Shown: one piece after another, positions 1 through 10,746 of the stretch
How positions within the stretch are numbered: the stretch's first letter is position 1
Layout of the letters: the number at the start of each line of letters is the position of its first letter
Source of the DNA: Gnetum montanum
Lineage: Eukaryota; Streptophyta; Gnetopsida; Gnetales; Gnetaceae
Direction of reading: 5' to 3'
Assembly: GCA_015680685.1 (NCBI GenBank)
Contig: MNCI01012642.1
Coordinates: forward strand, 524,810 to 588,809
Length of the DNA stretch: 64,000 bases
The notes under the pieces: model-generated
What the model was told of the DNA's origin: nothing
The model's database searches: none
What the model saw: only the letters and a program-made list of their open reading frames with translations
Made by a program: the position numbers and the translations under genes

Positions 1-175
1 TTAAGCACAAAAGTATGACCACTTCGAGCATATGTTTGGCACTTGGTAATCCCAATAATGCTTAACGTTTGGTAACCTAGTAACGTTAAACATGTTCAGG
101 ATGTGTATAACAAGAGGGAATAGGTGCTTATGTTAGGATTAGCTAGGTGTAGTTAGTTAGATTTAATTAGCTTTT
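1..175 (+). repeat. LTR fragment, R3-type
   Basis: This stretch aligns by eye, in plus orientation, with the middle of the R3 LTR read on the minus strand (47108-47185 joined to 35340-35420). Shared marks are AAGTATGACCACTT, the TTGGTAA/TAACGTT block and ATGTTCAGGATGTGTA. The match fades after about position 175 into AT-rich sequence. The left end is cut by the window. It is a decayed piece of an LTR, not a gene. Confidence 0.7.
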
Positions 176-1300
176 AAAAATTAATAATTATCAACTTTAA
201 AAAAGTATAAGTTTAAAAATTAATTTTATTAATTACTTTAAAATTTAAAAATAAGAAAATATAATTTTGAAGGGTTTGTGAGTTCAACCTCTAGCCCCAA
301 AATTGTTTTAAAAAAATTTTGCAGGTCGTGAGGCCCACACTCCCATTTGCCTTCCTGAGCTGCCACCATTGTTATTGTTGTTGCTATTGCGCCACGTTGC
401 GCCACGTCATTGAAATCCTTTGCTAATGCCCTTACTACCATGCTATGCTACATGTTGCCCTATTTCCACTCTTTCTTGCCTTGCTCCTACCCTTTCTACC
501 ATCTCCCACCATGTTTGCTGCACTGCTAGCCTACTCCTTGCATGCTAACAAACCCTTACGTGTCCCCACTTTCTGGGGGAGACTACTAGCGTCGTCAACG
601 GTAGCCACCATTCTTCGCCTCTCCACTTGTCACTAGACACTACTGATGTCATTGGTGCCTACCACCATATCAACCATTGGCACTGCCATTCTTCACCTCC
701 CTGATTGTTGATGGTGATCATCGATGCTTTGCCTTGGTGCTAAAAAATGATGGAAAATTTTTAAAAAAACGTTAATACAGTATAAAAGATAAATATAAGG
801 ACATCCAAATATTTTGCACATAAGATATTTGATGAATTGGTAATAATTTGAATAAAATTCAATAATTAGGTGCACTCACTTTGGATTAGTATTGGCATGG
901 GTGACCTCTCAAGAAATCTTGAAAAACATGCAATTTTTTCATCTTTAAGTGGTCGTAAATTATGATTTTGGAGTTCATTTTCAACAAAATAAGAATTATT
1001 TCTAACAAATTTGAGCCTTCTGGACATAATGGAATGGTCAAATTCAGCCTACTGAAGATAAAAAATTAATTTTCAAATCACTTTTTAGGCTTCCTAAACA
1101 TGAAAAAAAACTTTGTAGGAAACCTAACAAATGAAATATTTCCTTAAATAATTAAAATCTTTTGTGGTTAGTAGGAGTTTGGGAAGAGAAAATTCATTCA
1201 TGGCAATTCTAATCTCATTTTGAAACCAACTAAATATTACATAGCCCATAAAAAGGACCACATAGACCAAGGAATGACCAACTTACTTTGTTTCTTTGAC
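176..1300. other. No recognisable gene
   Basis: AT-rich sequence, with a more GC- and CT-rich patch at about 320-700 that holds short open frames without a recognisable domain. The patch has loose internal similarity (CCATTCTTCGCCTC near 609 and CCATTCTTCACCTC near 687). I see no LTR, terminal repeat or RNA gene. Confidence 0.5.
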
Positions 1301-1359
1301 TTACTGATGTCTAGAGCCCAAAGAGTACATTGCATAATGATGGAATCCTAAGTTAATCA

Positions 1360-2500
1360 TCAAATGGATGCCCTTGAACAAAAAATCTATTAATGGGTTC
1401 AAGAAAAATATGCAAAATATACCTAAAGAAATTAGAAAATTGTCTGAAAGTTCAAAAGGAAAATGGTCAAAAGTATTAGGAAAGATGGATTTCTTTGCAG
1501 ATTCCATCAAGCAATTAATGGGTCATTTAACCCAACCTCCCAACCAAAATAATTATTCATCTGTAAATCATAATCAAAATAAATTTTCACTTAGGGATCA
1601 TCACCAAGATCAATTCCAACATCACTAAGACCAGGATCAAGATCAATTTCTCCCTAGGGATTAGAATTGAGATCAATCTCCACCTATTAGACATTAAGGT
1701 GCCAACATCCCTTAACAAGGTCAAAGAATGGAGCCTAAGGGTGAGGGTTATTGGAATTAGTAAAATTCACCACAAGAATCATTAACCCAAGTTCATGCTA
1801 AAAGGTAAAAATGGATCATCATGATGAGGCCCCTGGATTTAGTGCCAAGACAAAAGATGAGCTTGATACCAAGAATAATTACTTCGATATGTTGAATTTA
1901 TCAAGCTAGAAATGTTTAGAAGTAGTCTTCTTATATTTTAAAGGATTTCCCACAACATGGTGGAATGGTTTGAGATCACAAAACTTGATTATAAACTGGC
2001 TCAACTTTTGTCAAGATTTCAAACAACAATTTATATCCTATTCCTTTCTCAAGGAGTGTAAGATGCAATTTGACTAGTTGAGATTGGGTAGGCAATCTAT
2101 ACAGGATTACTACAAGGAATTCTATGATCTCTCTTAGTATGTAAGGCATTAGGACGAGAGAGAGTTGGCCTCAAAGTTTATTAGTGAACTACATTAACAA
2201 TTGCATCCCTAGACACGTGCATATAATCCCCAAACATTTGATGAAACATATAGAATTGCTAAGGATTATGAAGAATCAAATCAAGTATGAACTACCCTTT
2301 GACAAGCAATGGTACAAGAGAAACCCACCAAGAGAACTTGATTTAGATGTTTTACCTTTGGTGAAGATCATTTCAAGCAGGATTATCCAAAATTATGAGC
2401 AAGAATATAGAAAAATAATCAAAATACAAGTAAAAAAACCAATGCGAATGTTGCTAAAAGAAAAAATCAGACTACTTGATGGTAGGTATTAAGAAGATCT
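1360..2500 (+). pseudogene. Decayed gypsy-type gag remnant
   Basis: Plus-strand reading fragments broken by many stops. At about 1900-2270 a retrotransposon gag-like core can be followed: a tract resembling FPTTWWNGL, then NFCQDFKQQF, then DYYKEF...DLS and ELASKFISELH. This order (W-W of the capsid fold, F-x-x-x-F, then a Y-x-x-x-F/L tract) is typical of Ty3/gypsy gag capsid domains. The upstream part (1368-1628) is Asn/Gln/His-rich, as gag N-termini often are. It does not resemble the Athila-like gags elsewhere in the window, so it belongs to a different lineage. No LTR, protease or RT was found beside it. Non-functional. Confidence 0.55.
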
Positions 2501-3399
2501 AATCCTTTTTTCTTTTTTATTCAAATATGGAGATGCTAAGTGAACCTATAAAATCATTTCTTTTCATCACTTTCCAACTTAACATAAGAAGATCTTGTAG
2601 GAGCCCAACAAGATGAATAATAAACATGAGAGGTAGGTAACATAGATTTGAAAACTAAATATTTTCTTTTTTGCAAAAGGATATCATGGTTGATAACATA
2701 ATTTCATCTTCACAACAAGGTAGATGTGACCCACTAAGCAAGGATACCTCACTATAAGGCTACTCTACTACTTTCACACCCATAAGCAAAGGTAGGAATT
2801 TAATCCACAACCTCCCAATTGAGTTGTGAGTATCCATTGCACTACATCCCTAAGTGTGCAAATTAAATATTTACCTACAATAGTAAGCTTTTTTTATTTT
2901 CACTTCTACAAAGTAAAATCCCAAAGACACAAAATACCCTTGAAAGAAAATGGAATACCTAACACTTTAGAGATGTCATATTTTGAAATAATTCTTTATC
3001 CCCTTTTGTGTAACAAAGAGTAGTCATATTGGTTAAAAAAATATAGAACTTTTTTAATTTATTTTTGATCCACATAACTTGCAATATTCATCAATATGTT
3101 TAAATAGATGGATCAAAGAAATATGCTTATTCTTCACATCATAAAAAAGGAGTCATTAGCAAAGAACATATTTAGGAATTTTTTTTGATACCCAAAAATA
3201 ATAATGCCATTAATCAAACCATTTTTCTTATTGTAATAAAGGGCATGCTAAAGAAAATTAGTAACAGTAGGATAAGTTTAAAAAAATAAGGAGCTAGAGG
3301 CCAACATTGCTTGATACATTTGTTGCACTAGCTTATTTTATAAATTTAAATTTAACTACATTTTTTTGAGAAGAGTTGTTGAAACCAAAACAATGAGAT
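2501..3399. other. No recognisable gene
   Basis: AT-rich sequence with only short open frames. Around 2775-2830 the minus strand has a weak box-B-like string (GGATTAAATTCC), possibly a decayed SINE; not called as a feature. Confidence 0.5.
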
Positions 3400-3473
3400 G
3401 TTAGTTTAGTGGTAAGACTCCTGATTTGGAAACTCTAAGTTATGGGTTCAATTCTAATGGGCAATGCTAAGTT
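3400..3473 (+). repeat. tRNA-derived SINE head
   Basis: The sequence reads like a degenerate tRNA: box A TTAGTTTAGTGGTAAGAC, an anticodon-loop-like middle, then box B GGGTTCAATTC at the expected distance. A second copy lies at 47659-47730 on the minus strand; both share the TAGTGGTAAGACT start and AATTCTAATGRGCAATG end. Two dispersed copies with internal RNA polymerase III boxes point to a tRNA-related SINE rather than a lone tRNA pseudogene. The SINE body and tail cannot be delimited. Just downstream (about 3586-3605, minus) is another box-B-like GGTTCAAGCC. Confidence 0.5.
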
Positions 3474-3819
3474 ATAAAGTTTTAAAGATCATCACCTAGA
3501 GGCACAATGCTCATCTTGCCAAGTAGGGTCTCAGGAGGGCTAATACATGAGTAAAAGCCTAACCTCTTCAAGTCATTGCACTTAGGCTTGAACCTAGGTC
3601 TTTGACTTGAGTTATAAGGTTTTAATTGGACTATATATATTGGGTTTTGCTAATATTTTAATTATTTCAAGTTCTAATACCCCTTAGACCTAAAGGACAT
3701 ATATCCAACATGAACTTTTATATTATTTTCATGAAACATAACGGTGTGTTAGATCAACGTGACTTTTGTTTTGGATTTTGTGTGTAGGATGGGTGGGTAT
3801 GAGGGGGTGTGATGGAGGT

Positions 3820-4664
3820 TGATGAGCAGCAAGGTACCCCTACGACCAACCATACGAATCACAAGCGTTCACGTGCAATCTGGTCAAATTCTGTAGAGTG
3901 TAATTACCAAGTACACTAGAGCTAAATGGTGTGTGTGTGTGTTGTTCGTTTGTTGTCTTCCCAATCCCACTTGTGGAATGAAATTGTATGGTTAAGTGTG
4001 ACTGAGGCATATGATTTTTTATTATTTTGCATTTTTATGGAATTACTCACCTAGAACAAGAATAAAAGTAAGAGTGATTAAAAATAAAAGTGATTAACTA
4101 CTAAGGAAACTAAAGTCTAATCTAGCCTAACACAAGTAACCATTCCCACTTCCTAGATACATCCTGAACTTCGTGCAAACATTGCTGGGCTATCAAACGC
4201 TAATCATTTCTGAGCTACCAAGTGTCACACATATGCTTGAAGGGGTCGTGCTTGTGTAATTTAACAATTTTCTTAATTGATCAAAATGAATTGCTGTGCT
4301 AACAACACGAATGTAAAGTGCATAAAATAAAATAAAATAAAACATAAATGTATAAGAAAACAAATCTAAAATGTTGCAAGGATCAATCAAAGAGCTCGTC
4401 TTTATTACCAACACAATGGTGTGCTCAGGTACATCAATACTTGAATAAAGATCCGTTTACACTTAGACCTCCTATTGCGGGCACTTGGAAAATATTCTAA
4501 GTTTCAAATAGATAGACTGCAAGAGTTTTGCTATTTGACTGCTAAAAAACATTCTTCCAATTATGCGCCTAGGTGCTATATTTATAGACTTGGGAGTAAC
4601 TACTCTAATAATTAGAGTAATTGTTGGAGTAACCACTCTAATAATTAGAGTAACTACTTCATCA
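3820..4664 (-). repeat. R1 3' LTR
   Basis: On the plus strand it begins TGATGAGCAGC and ends ACTTCATCA, so in the sense of the element it starts TGATGAAG and ends CTCATCA. It pairs with 17390-18334. It is about 100 bp shorter because it has fewer copies of the TTAGAGTAAC-type minisatellite (4600-4655) at the U3 start. Confidence 0.85.
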
Positions 4665-4678
4665 TACCCCCCACGACT
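4665..4678 (-). promoter_or_regulatory. R1 polypurine tract
   Basis: Sense strand AGTCGTGGGGGGTA lies directly against the 3' LTR. It matches the R5 tract (AGTCGTGGGGGTA), and the upstream context (ATACTTGAGGATGAG) matches the CTCGAGGACAAG context in R5. It primes plus-strand DNA synthesis. Confidence 0.75.
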
Positions 4679-5017
4679 AAATGAAAACTCATCCTCAAGT
4701 ATAGAAGAAGAGGAACAAGTTCTTTACAAAATATATTAGGGGGATGTGGACTTATTTGACTAACATGTAGAGTGACACAAAGAAAATAGACAAATACAAA
4801 AGTGCATGAGCATAAAATATTACAATTACGTACAAAATTGGTGTTCATGAAAATTAGGAAAGAACACCAATGGATCCAAAGGACATTCATTTCCTCTTGG
4901 TAATAGAAGAATGAGGGAGAGGTAAAAGAGATCCAACAGTCATGAACAATCTCCTGCAAGTGATATGATTGCATCCTTCTTGGTGATGACAATCTTGCTT
5001 CCAATCCACACTTCCCA
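4679..5017 (-). pseudogene. R1 ORF3 stub and 3' leader
   Basis: Between the acceptor-like site (5018) and the polypurine tract R1 has only about 340 bp. The first part (sense GAAGTGTGGATTGGAAGCAAG) corresponds to the ORF3 start of R3 (AAGCATGGACTAGAGGCAAG), but the N-terminal domain and coiled coil present in R3 are absent. Short open frames remain; none is convincing as a protein. R4 has the same reduced layout, so the loss predates these copies. Confidence 0.5.
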
Positions 5018-5047
5018 CTACAATCACAATAAAACCAAGGATTAGTA
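5018..5047 (-). promoter_or_regulatory. Branch-point/acceptor-like site, R1
   Basis: Sense strand TACTAAT (5041-5047) is followed about 23 nt later by TTGTGATTGTAG, ending in AG at 5018-5019. The same pair occurs in R2, R4 and R5 just upstream of ORF3 or its stub. It resembles a plant intron 3' end. Confidence 0.5.
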
Positions 5048-5274
5048 TATATAGTCCATAAATAATGGCTAAATACCTTGTCTCATCGGTGATTTTATTT
5101 AGCCAAGTTGTGATTGTGATAGATTGCTTGCTTGATATTGTTAGTGGAAAGATTGACGAATGGGTTAAATAATAGAAGCAATCCATACAATTCAGAGAAA
5201 GCTTGACACAAGAAGTAGTAGAAAGAAGGTATTCACAATAATAAAAAGGAATTCATTACAAATAGTTGTGAAGG

Positions 5275-6163
5275 TGATGAGTGGCGAGGTACTCCTACAC
5301 TCAACCATACGAAATGAGCATCGCACATGCGATCCGGTCAAACTCCACAAATGAACTAGTTGTGGCACCTAGACAATTATCCTTAGGTCGTAGTTTGCTG
5401 TCTTCCCCCCTGGACTAGTATTGTATATTTGTCACGTATGGTTTAGTCCAGTGTGAGGTGTATGATGTGTTCCTAATCTATGCTACTCCTGAAGGCAGTG
5501 GAAAATAATATTTAACTAAGCTAAGCTAGGAGGAAAAGGGTAAGAAAATCTAATCTAGCCTAAGTACGACGAGCAACCGATTCCTTGATCAACCGTACAC
5601 ATCTTGGACCTCGTGCACGACTACCACTAGGACTACCAAGCGTAGATCCTAGGTATGCCACTGGGATTACCAAGTATAGATCCCAAATATGCCACTAGGT
5701 TACTAAGCATAGGTCCTAGCTACACCACTGGGCTACCAAGCAGTCACACTTAAATGCTCGTAATCAAGAGTTTAAGGGTGAGAGAGAGAAAATAGTAAAT
5801 AATATTAAATAAATAATAAATAAATAAATAACAAAGTGAATGCTGCAATGATGAAGTAATATCAATCTTTATTGCCAGTCATGTGCGTGTCCAAGTACAG
5901 CACACTCGAATAAAGACACCGTACAATTACATTCACCACACTATGGGCAGACACGGGAAAAAATCTAACTCTGGAGGGATCAAACTGCCAAAGCTTCGCT
6001 ACTCTAAAACTAGGATCCTAAACAATGGATAGCCACATCTTATTTATAGATATGGCAGCGGACTGTGATATCACGTACGCGATATCTTAGGGAAGACGCG
6101 ATATCGCGTATGCGATATTGCAGGGGATGCGATATCGTGGCCTATGCGAATCGCGTTTCATCA
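5275..6163 (-). repeat. R2 3' LTR
   Basis: Plus strand starts TGATGAGTGGCGAGG and ends GTTTCATCA. Pairs with 10747-11672. Near the U3 start (6065-6140) it carries CpG-rich palindromic repeats around GCGATATCGC, and CTTATTTATAGATATGG near 6050 gives a TATA-like CTATAAATAAG on the sense strand. The adjoining polypurine tract (6164-6177, sense CAGTTGTGCGAGTA) is degraded. Confidence 0.88.
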
Positions 6164-6334
6164 TACTCGCACAACTGAATAAAAACTTGTCCTCGAGTTA
6201 CAAGGAGAACAAGCTTCAGTGATTACATAGTGGATAGGTATGGGATTATTAACTGGAAAAAGAAATGGGCTAATGCTGCAATGTGGGGAGACACAACACA
6301 GAGAAAAAATACTACAACTACAAAAATGTGGAAG

Positions 6335-6931
6335 TCATGTAGTTCCTAGTGGCGATGACTCCTCCATAGGTGTCTTTCCCTTTTCTTTTACTCTAGGTCT
6401 TGGGATTTGATGGCCTTGAAGTATGGCCTAGAGTTTCTCCTCTTGTAAGGCCTTGAGTGCCTTGGCGTGTGTGTAAGTTTGCACTTGTGCCATAGAGGTA
6501 GCCCAGACAACCTTCTCTTTTTCTTCTGCCACCCTTTTATTCTCTGTCAATAGTTTATTAAGTTGCTCTGTTCTAAAAGTGTCCAGCTGTTTCTGAGAAA
6601 CCCTTAGCCTTGTATTCGGAAGGTTTAATACTTCCGAAATGGCTTGAACAGAGAAATCAATAGTCACACCACAAATGTTAACCATGGTGCCTTCTGCTTT
6701 ATTGTGCCAAAATTGGTACGTTTCCCCTGAGTACCAGGCACCACTTTCAGAGAGGGTATCTCCTACTTCTACCTGCCCGAATCGTATGGTAGGAGGATCT
6801 TCTTGATGAACGTTGAATGATTGTTCCTCCTATTCTGCATGTTGTTCGGTAGGATCTTGTCTTCCACCTCTCCAAGATCGTTTGATCGCACCTTGAGCAG
6901 GACCTTCCTGTTGTTCGCATTTTGGGGCCAT
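6335..6931 (-). pseudogene. Short env-like ORF3 of R2
   Basis: In-frame start at 6931 immediately follows TGATTGCAG (AG at 6932-6933). Early sense residues are MAPKCEQQEGPAQ, with a stop soon after; the same frame reopens to give a segment with CGVTIDFSVQAISEVLNLPN, then a Lys/Glu/Ala-rich helical stretch (EKVVWATSMAQ, KALKALQEEKL) and a proline-rich end (SSPLGTT). The FxVQAISEVLNLPNTR motif is shared with R5 (53142-53399) and R3 (SVEAIMQALGLPNTR). Compared with R3's ORF3 of about 930 codons, this one has lost most of the middle and fuses the N-terminal domain to the tail. The position between pol or gag and the 3' LTR matches the env-like ORF of Athila elements, and the N-terminal motif resembles proteins annotated as plant transposon proteins; neither label says what it does. 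Not functional here. Confidence 0.6.
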
Positions 6932-6960
6932 CTGCAATCACATGGGACCAATCGTTAGTA
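6932..6960 (-). promoter_or_regulatory. Branch-point/acceptor-like site, R2
   Basis: Sense TACTAAC (6954-6960) then GTGATTGCAG with its AG touching the ORF3 ATG. Nearly identical to R5. Confidence 0.55.
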
Positions 6961-7721
6961 AGGTTGTTACCAAAGTTAGGTTATACCTTACTGCTTACCT
7001 TAATAGATTTACTTTATTTCCGTGTAATGTTAATTATTAGAAGAACATGTCCCCAAAAGATTATAGTGTTGAGTCCTCTTTGCTTAGGTGGTTTCCAAAT
7101 TTAATTTTCTGGTATAGCTAAGGGGATGAAATTATTTTTGACACATTCTATTCTTAATTTTAGAACTAATTACCCTTAAATATGTCCTTTGGATGATGAT
7201 GAATTTCAAAAAATTTATGCACTATTCGGCATGTGCCCCCTCCCCCACGGCTAAGCTAAACACTCCGGGTTCAAGGAGGTTCAAACGGAATGAAAATCGG
7301 AGTACCAGCGAATGAGTTATGGATATGAAAGTAAGGGATGCACAATCACGAGTCATAGAGAGGAATTTGAAAAAATTCCCCTATGTGAATAGTTGCAAAT
7401 GTTGTTGATTAGCACAGGGGGTCACGTATATATATTTTCATTAAAGTTAGGGCACTTAGAATGTACCGAGTTTTTACTATGTTGTTGAAATTAAACGATG
7501 TAAACTAAGGACATTTGGATGCTTGTTAAAGGGTTTCAGAGTAATTCAACTAGTTCTAAAGGCATGAAAATTATGATGGTGTGGAATTTATCAATAAGGA
7601 CCTCAGATGGTAGAGAAAAAGGCTATGTGATGGTAATAAGGGAAAGAAAATTATGAAAAATTAATCTGAGGGTAAGAAATTGTGTGTTCTAGCTAGAGAA
7701 TTTATGAAGATTATAACAAAA

Positions 7722-7776
7722 TTACACAAGTGGGTCCTCCCCAAAGCAGGTTTCAACCTATTATGCCCTTGTGTAA
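7722..7776 (-). ncRNA. Conserved foldable RNA block, R2
   Basis: Sense arms TTACACAAG (7768-7776) and CTTGTGTAA (7722-7730) form a 9-bp stem. Inside are hairpin AGGTT/AACCT and hairpin TGGG-GAGGA-CCCA. The same arrangement occurs in R1, R3, R4 and R5. It is most likely part of the element transcript, a cis-acting structure rather than a separate RNA gene. Confidence 0.5.
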
Positions 7777-8239
7777 TCACACTTAAAGTGTCCATGGGCA
7801 CTAGAATGGTTAAATGTAATCTGCACTAACTCCAAAAAACACACACATATAAATATCACCAGAATGAGATGAAAATTTTATGCTACACGAGACACAAGCT
7901 ACAATTACATGAATAGTGAGATGAGATGAAGTGTAGAAAGGGATCGTAGAGATCGGGACATGAGGTGACTGACCCAGGGCACAATGAATCCTGCGTGTAA
8001 AGCATGATTAATGTGTCATTAACCCATCGTTCCAAGATCAGGACCAAGTCCATCATTCTATTAGTGACATCGCATCGTTTCATCCCATGATGAACAACTA
8101 TGAGAGTACCATAACAACAAGGCATACGATCACTTGGCATTTACTCCAAGGGAGGAGTGATTTTTGTTTTATGGCACTTCTTTTTCTTTTCTTCTTCTTT
8201 TCTTTTTTCACTTTACTGAATCCAGAGAAGCCACCAACC

Positions 8240-10615
8240 TTCAAGCATGGGTGCATGTCTTTCCAGTGGGACCCCCTAGAACANNNNNNNNNNNNNNNNN
8301 NNNNNNNNNNNNNNNNNNNNNNNNNNNNNNNNNNNNNNNNNNNNNNNNNNNNNNNNNNNNNNNNNNNNNNNNNNNNNNNNNNNNNNNNNNNNNNNNNNNN
8401 NNNNNNNNNNNNNNNNNNNNNNNNNNNNNNNNNNNNNNNNNNNNNNNNNNNNNNNNNNNNNNNNNNNNNNNNNNNNNNNNNNNNNNNNNNNNNNNNNNNN
8501 NNNNNNNNNNNNNNNNNNNNNNNNNNNNNNNNNNNNNNNNNNNNNNNNNNNNNNNNNNNNNNNNNNNNNNNNNNNNNNNNNNNNNNNNNNNNNNNNNNNN
8601 NNNNNNNNNNNNNNNNNNNNNNNNNNNNNNNNNNNNNNNNNNNNNNNNNNNNNNNNNNNNNNNNNNNNNNNNNNNNNNNNNNNNNNNNNNNNNNNNNNNN
8701 NNNNNNNNNNNNNNNNNNNNNNNNNNNNNNNNNNNNNNNNNNNNNNNNNNNNNNNNNNNNNNNNNNNNNNNNNNNNNNNNNNNNNNNNNNNNNNNNNNNN
8801 NNNNNNNNNNNNNNNNNNNNNNNNNNNNNNNNNNNNNNNNNNNNNNNNNNNNNNNNNNNNNNNNNNNNNNNNNNNNNNNNNNNNGGTTGTGTTCATTGGG
8901 CCGTATGGTTGTTGGAGTGTAAGTTGGTGGCCCTAATGAAGTTACATGAGGCGTTGGGTTCGAAGGTAAGGGTGCACCAGATTGTTGGACTTGTGCTGAG
9001 TTGGAAGATGCAGTGGCCTCAGAGTTATATTGTCCCTTCCTACGGCTATGTTTAAAGAAAGGACACTTTTGATGTTGAGGAGGCTCTTCACTGCTGTTAG
9101 TAGCAGTAGCATAAGTGTTGTTCGTGGATTGCGGTGGTATAAACACCTTAGGAATAGTTGGTGGCATTGTGGAAGGAGGGAAGGGTTGAGAATGTTGAAA
9201 GTTAGGAGGAATATAAGGTGCATAAGGTGGTGGTTGTGTTCGAGGTATGGGCTGATAGTATTGTGGAGAATGGTATTGTGGTAAGATAGAGTATGTTGGC
9301 CCAGTTGAAGAAACAAGGTGTTGAACGTGATAAGCGTTTAGATTCGGAAAATATGAAGGGTGCCTCCAGTCTAAGGGTGGATTCCCCCACGACTGGGATT
9401 GTTGCGACTGTGATCGAACATAGTATCTTTGTACAAACTCTGGATGTAACGTGTTTCCCAAATGCTCATGTAGATGTAACAATATTGGCATTGGCCCTTG
9501 GGGTGATCGTACAGGCATATGCTGCATTCATATGTATGATTGGCAGTTGAGCACTTATTCCCTTCATTCTTTCTTTTCGATTGTCTATTGTTTTGTCCTA
9601 CTTCTTGGGTTGTCAAAACTCTATCCCCAATGATGTTGATATATTCTCCAGACTTTTGGTACATCCATTCCAACATCTTATTGATCTTTGCCTCAGCTTC
9701 TTCTAACGATTGTTGTATTGGCAAAGATGATGTTTCCACCTTGAGATTTTTTGGTTTCTCCTTGTTATGATCATGGACCTTTGTTAAGTTGAAATTTTGG
9801 TCTCGTTGATGTTTTTCAACATTCTCCCATGTAGCTATTTCTCCTTCCCCTTTTGCTACCCTTTGAATAAGCTCTTGAATTTGATGGGTTCGTAGGTTGT
9901 ATAATTGACCTTGGGCATACGTTCCTAAGGTCTCTCTTGTTTCATTACGTAGCCCATCAATGTTATGGTACATTAGCCTTTCCTCGGAAAACCCATGGCT
10001 TGGAAAGTTGTTTAATAGTGCATAGTATCTTTCTAAGGCCATGTCCAAGGGTTCATGTTGTGCTGGTTTCTATCCTTGGATTCGTTTCCTCAAGGCTGAC
10101 ACTCTTGCGTAGGTTTGATATTTTTTGTTAAAGACCTCTACCATTGTTGACTAGTGTCTTATTGAATTTGGTTTTAACGATCTATACCATACTTTAGCTT
10201 AGTCAACGGGTGTCATAGGAAAGAGCTTAAGTTTTTGCCAACTGTTATCAATGTTATTCCATGTGTAGGCATCATAGAAGGCTAGTAAATGTTGATGTGG
10301 ATCTAAGTCATAGCCTCCTGAAAATGTAGGAAAGTTGTTTAAATCGAGCTTGGGTAGTCGGCTCTCTTTACGATGCCTACGTGAGATTCAAACAGCCTCT
10401 TGTATTTGTGTTAAGCTTGTAGTGGCTAGTGGGGGTTCATCATCATCGGGTAAGTTAGGCTTTCGTGTGTTGTGATGATGTTGTTTTTGTGCATGCTTAT
10501 AGGAAACTCCCACTTCAGGTTGTATACTCCAATCTTCATCATCATATAGTTCGTTGGTTCTCCAATGAACTTCCTCACTAAGTGTGGCGTTATTATCATC
10601 TTGTAGGAGAGACAT
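8240..10615 (-). pseudogene. R2 gag, broken
   Basis: Starts MSLLQDDNNATLSEEVHW at 10615, about 115 nt downstream of the primer site. The capsid core (about 10350-9800) has FSGGYDLDPHQHL, WQKLKLFPMT, VWYRSLKPNSI, KKYQTYARVSALRK and LDMALERYYALLNNFPSHGF, the order of Athila-type gag (WYxSL..., KYQTYxRxxxLRKQI, RCPxHG). A knuckle ECSICLYDHPKGQC follows (C-x2-C-x3-H-x4-C, the spacing of Athila knuckles), then a Pro/Gln/Thr-rich tail open for more than 200 codons up to the gap. Damage: in-frame stops near 10388, 10200, 10140 and 10065, and loss of one C just after the knuckle (about 9480-9490), which shifts the tail into another frame. R5 keeps that C. Gag would form the particle that packages the RNA. 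Confidence 0.8.
8284..8884. other. Assembly gap, 601 N
   Basis: Run of N inside the R2 gag tail and the following spacer. The flanks match R5 at about 50757 and 51490, so about 730 bp would be expected if R2 has no length change here. Confidence 0.95.
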
Positions 10616-10727
10616 TGCTGTGTGTGAATTTATGTGACTTTTTATAATTACTTCTTTTTAAGAGATATATCGTTAAGTCCTTTACAACGACCTTGTATGA
10701 TATAACTAATCTAGATAACTAGCACCA

Positions 10728-10745
10728 TCCCTGACAATGGTGCCA
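10728..10745 (-). promoter_or_regulatory. R2 primer binding site
   Basis: Sense TGGCACCATTGTCAGGGA, one base inside the 5' LTR. It differs at four bases from TGGCGCCGTTGCCGGGGA, the complement of a plant tRNA-Asp 3' end, three of them G-to-A or C-to-T type changes. Confidence 0.75.
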
Positions 10746-10746
10746 A

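Noticed and set aside
445-636. Hydrophobic 63-codon open frame
   Set aside because: CT-rich low-complexity translation (Leu/Pro/Phe); no start context or homologous family recognised.
4887-5186. Hydrophobic 99-codon frame that could suggest an env membrane protein
   Set aside because: It spans the noncoding leader, branch point and acceptor of R1; the matching R4 sequence is not open in this frame.
8087-9527. Long open frames of 200-430 codons across this stretch on both strands
   Set aside because: Most of their length is the N gap. Only the minus-strand part right of the gap (gag tail, 8885-9527) is real coding relic.
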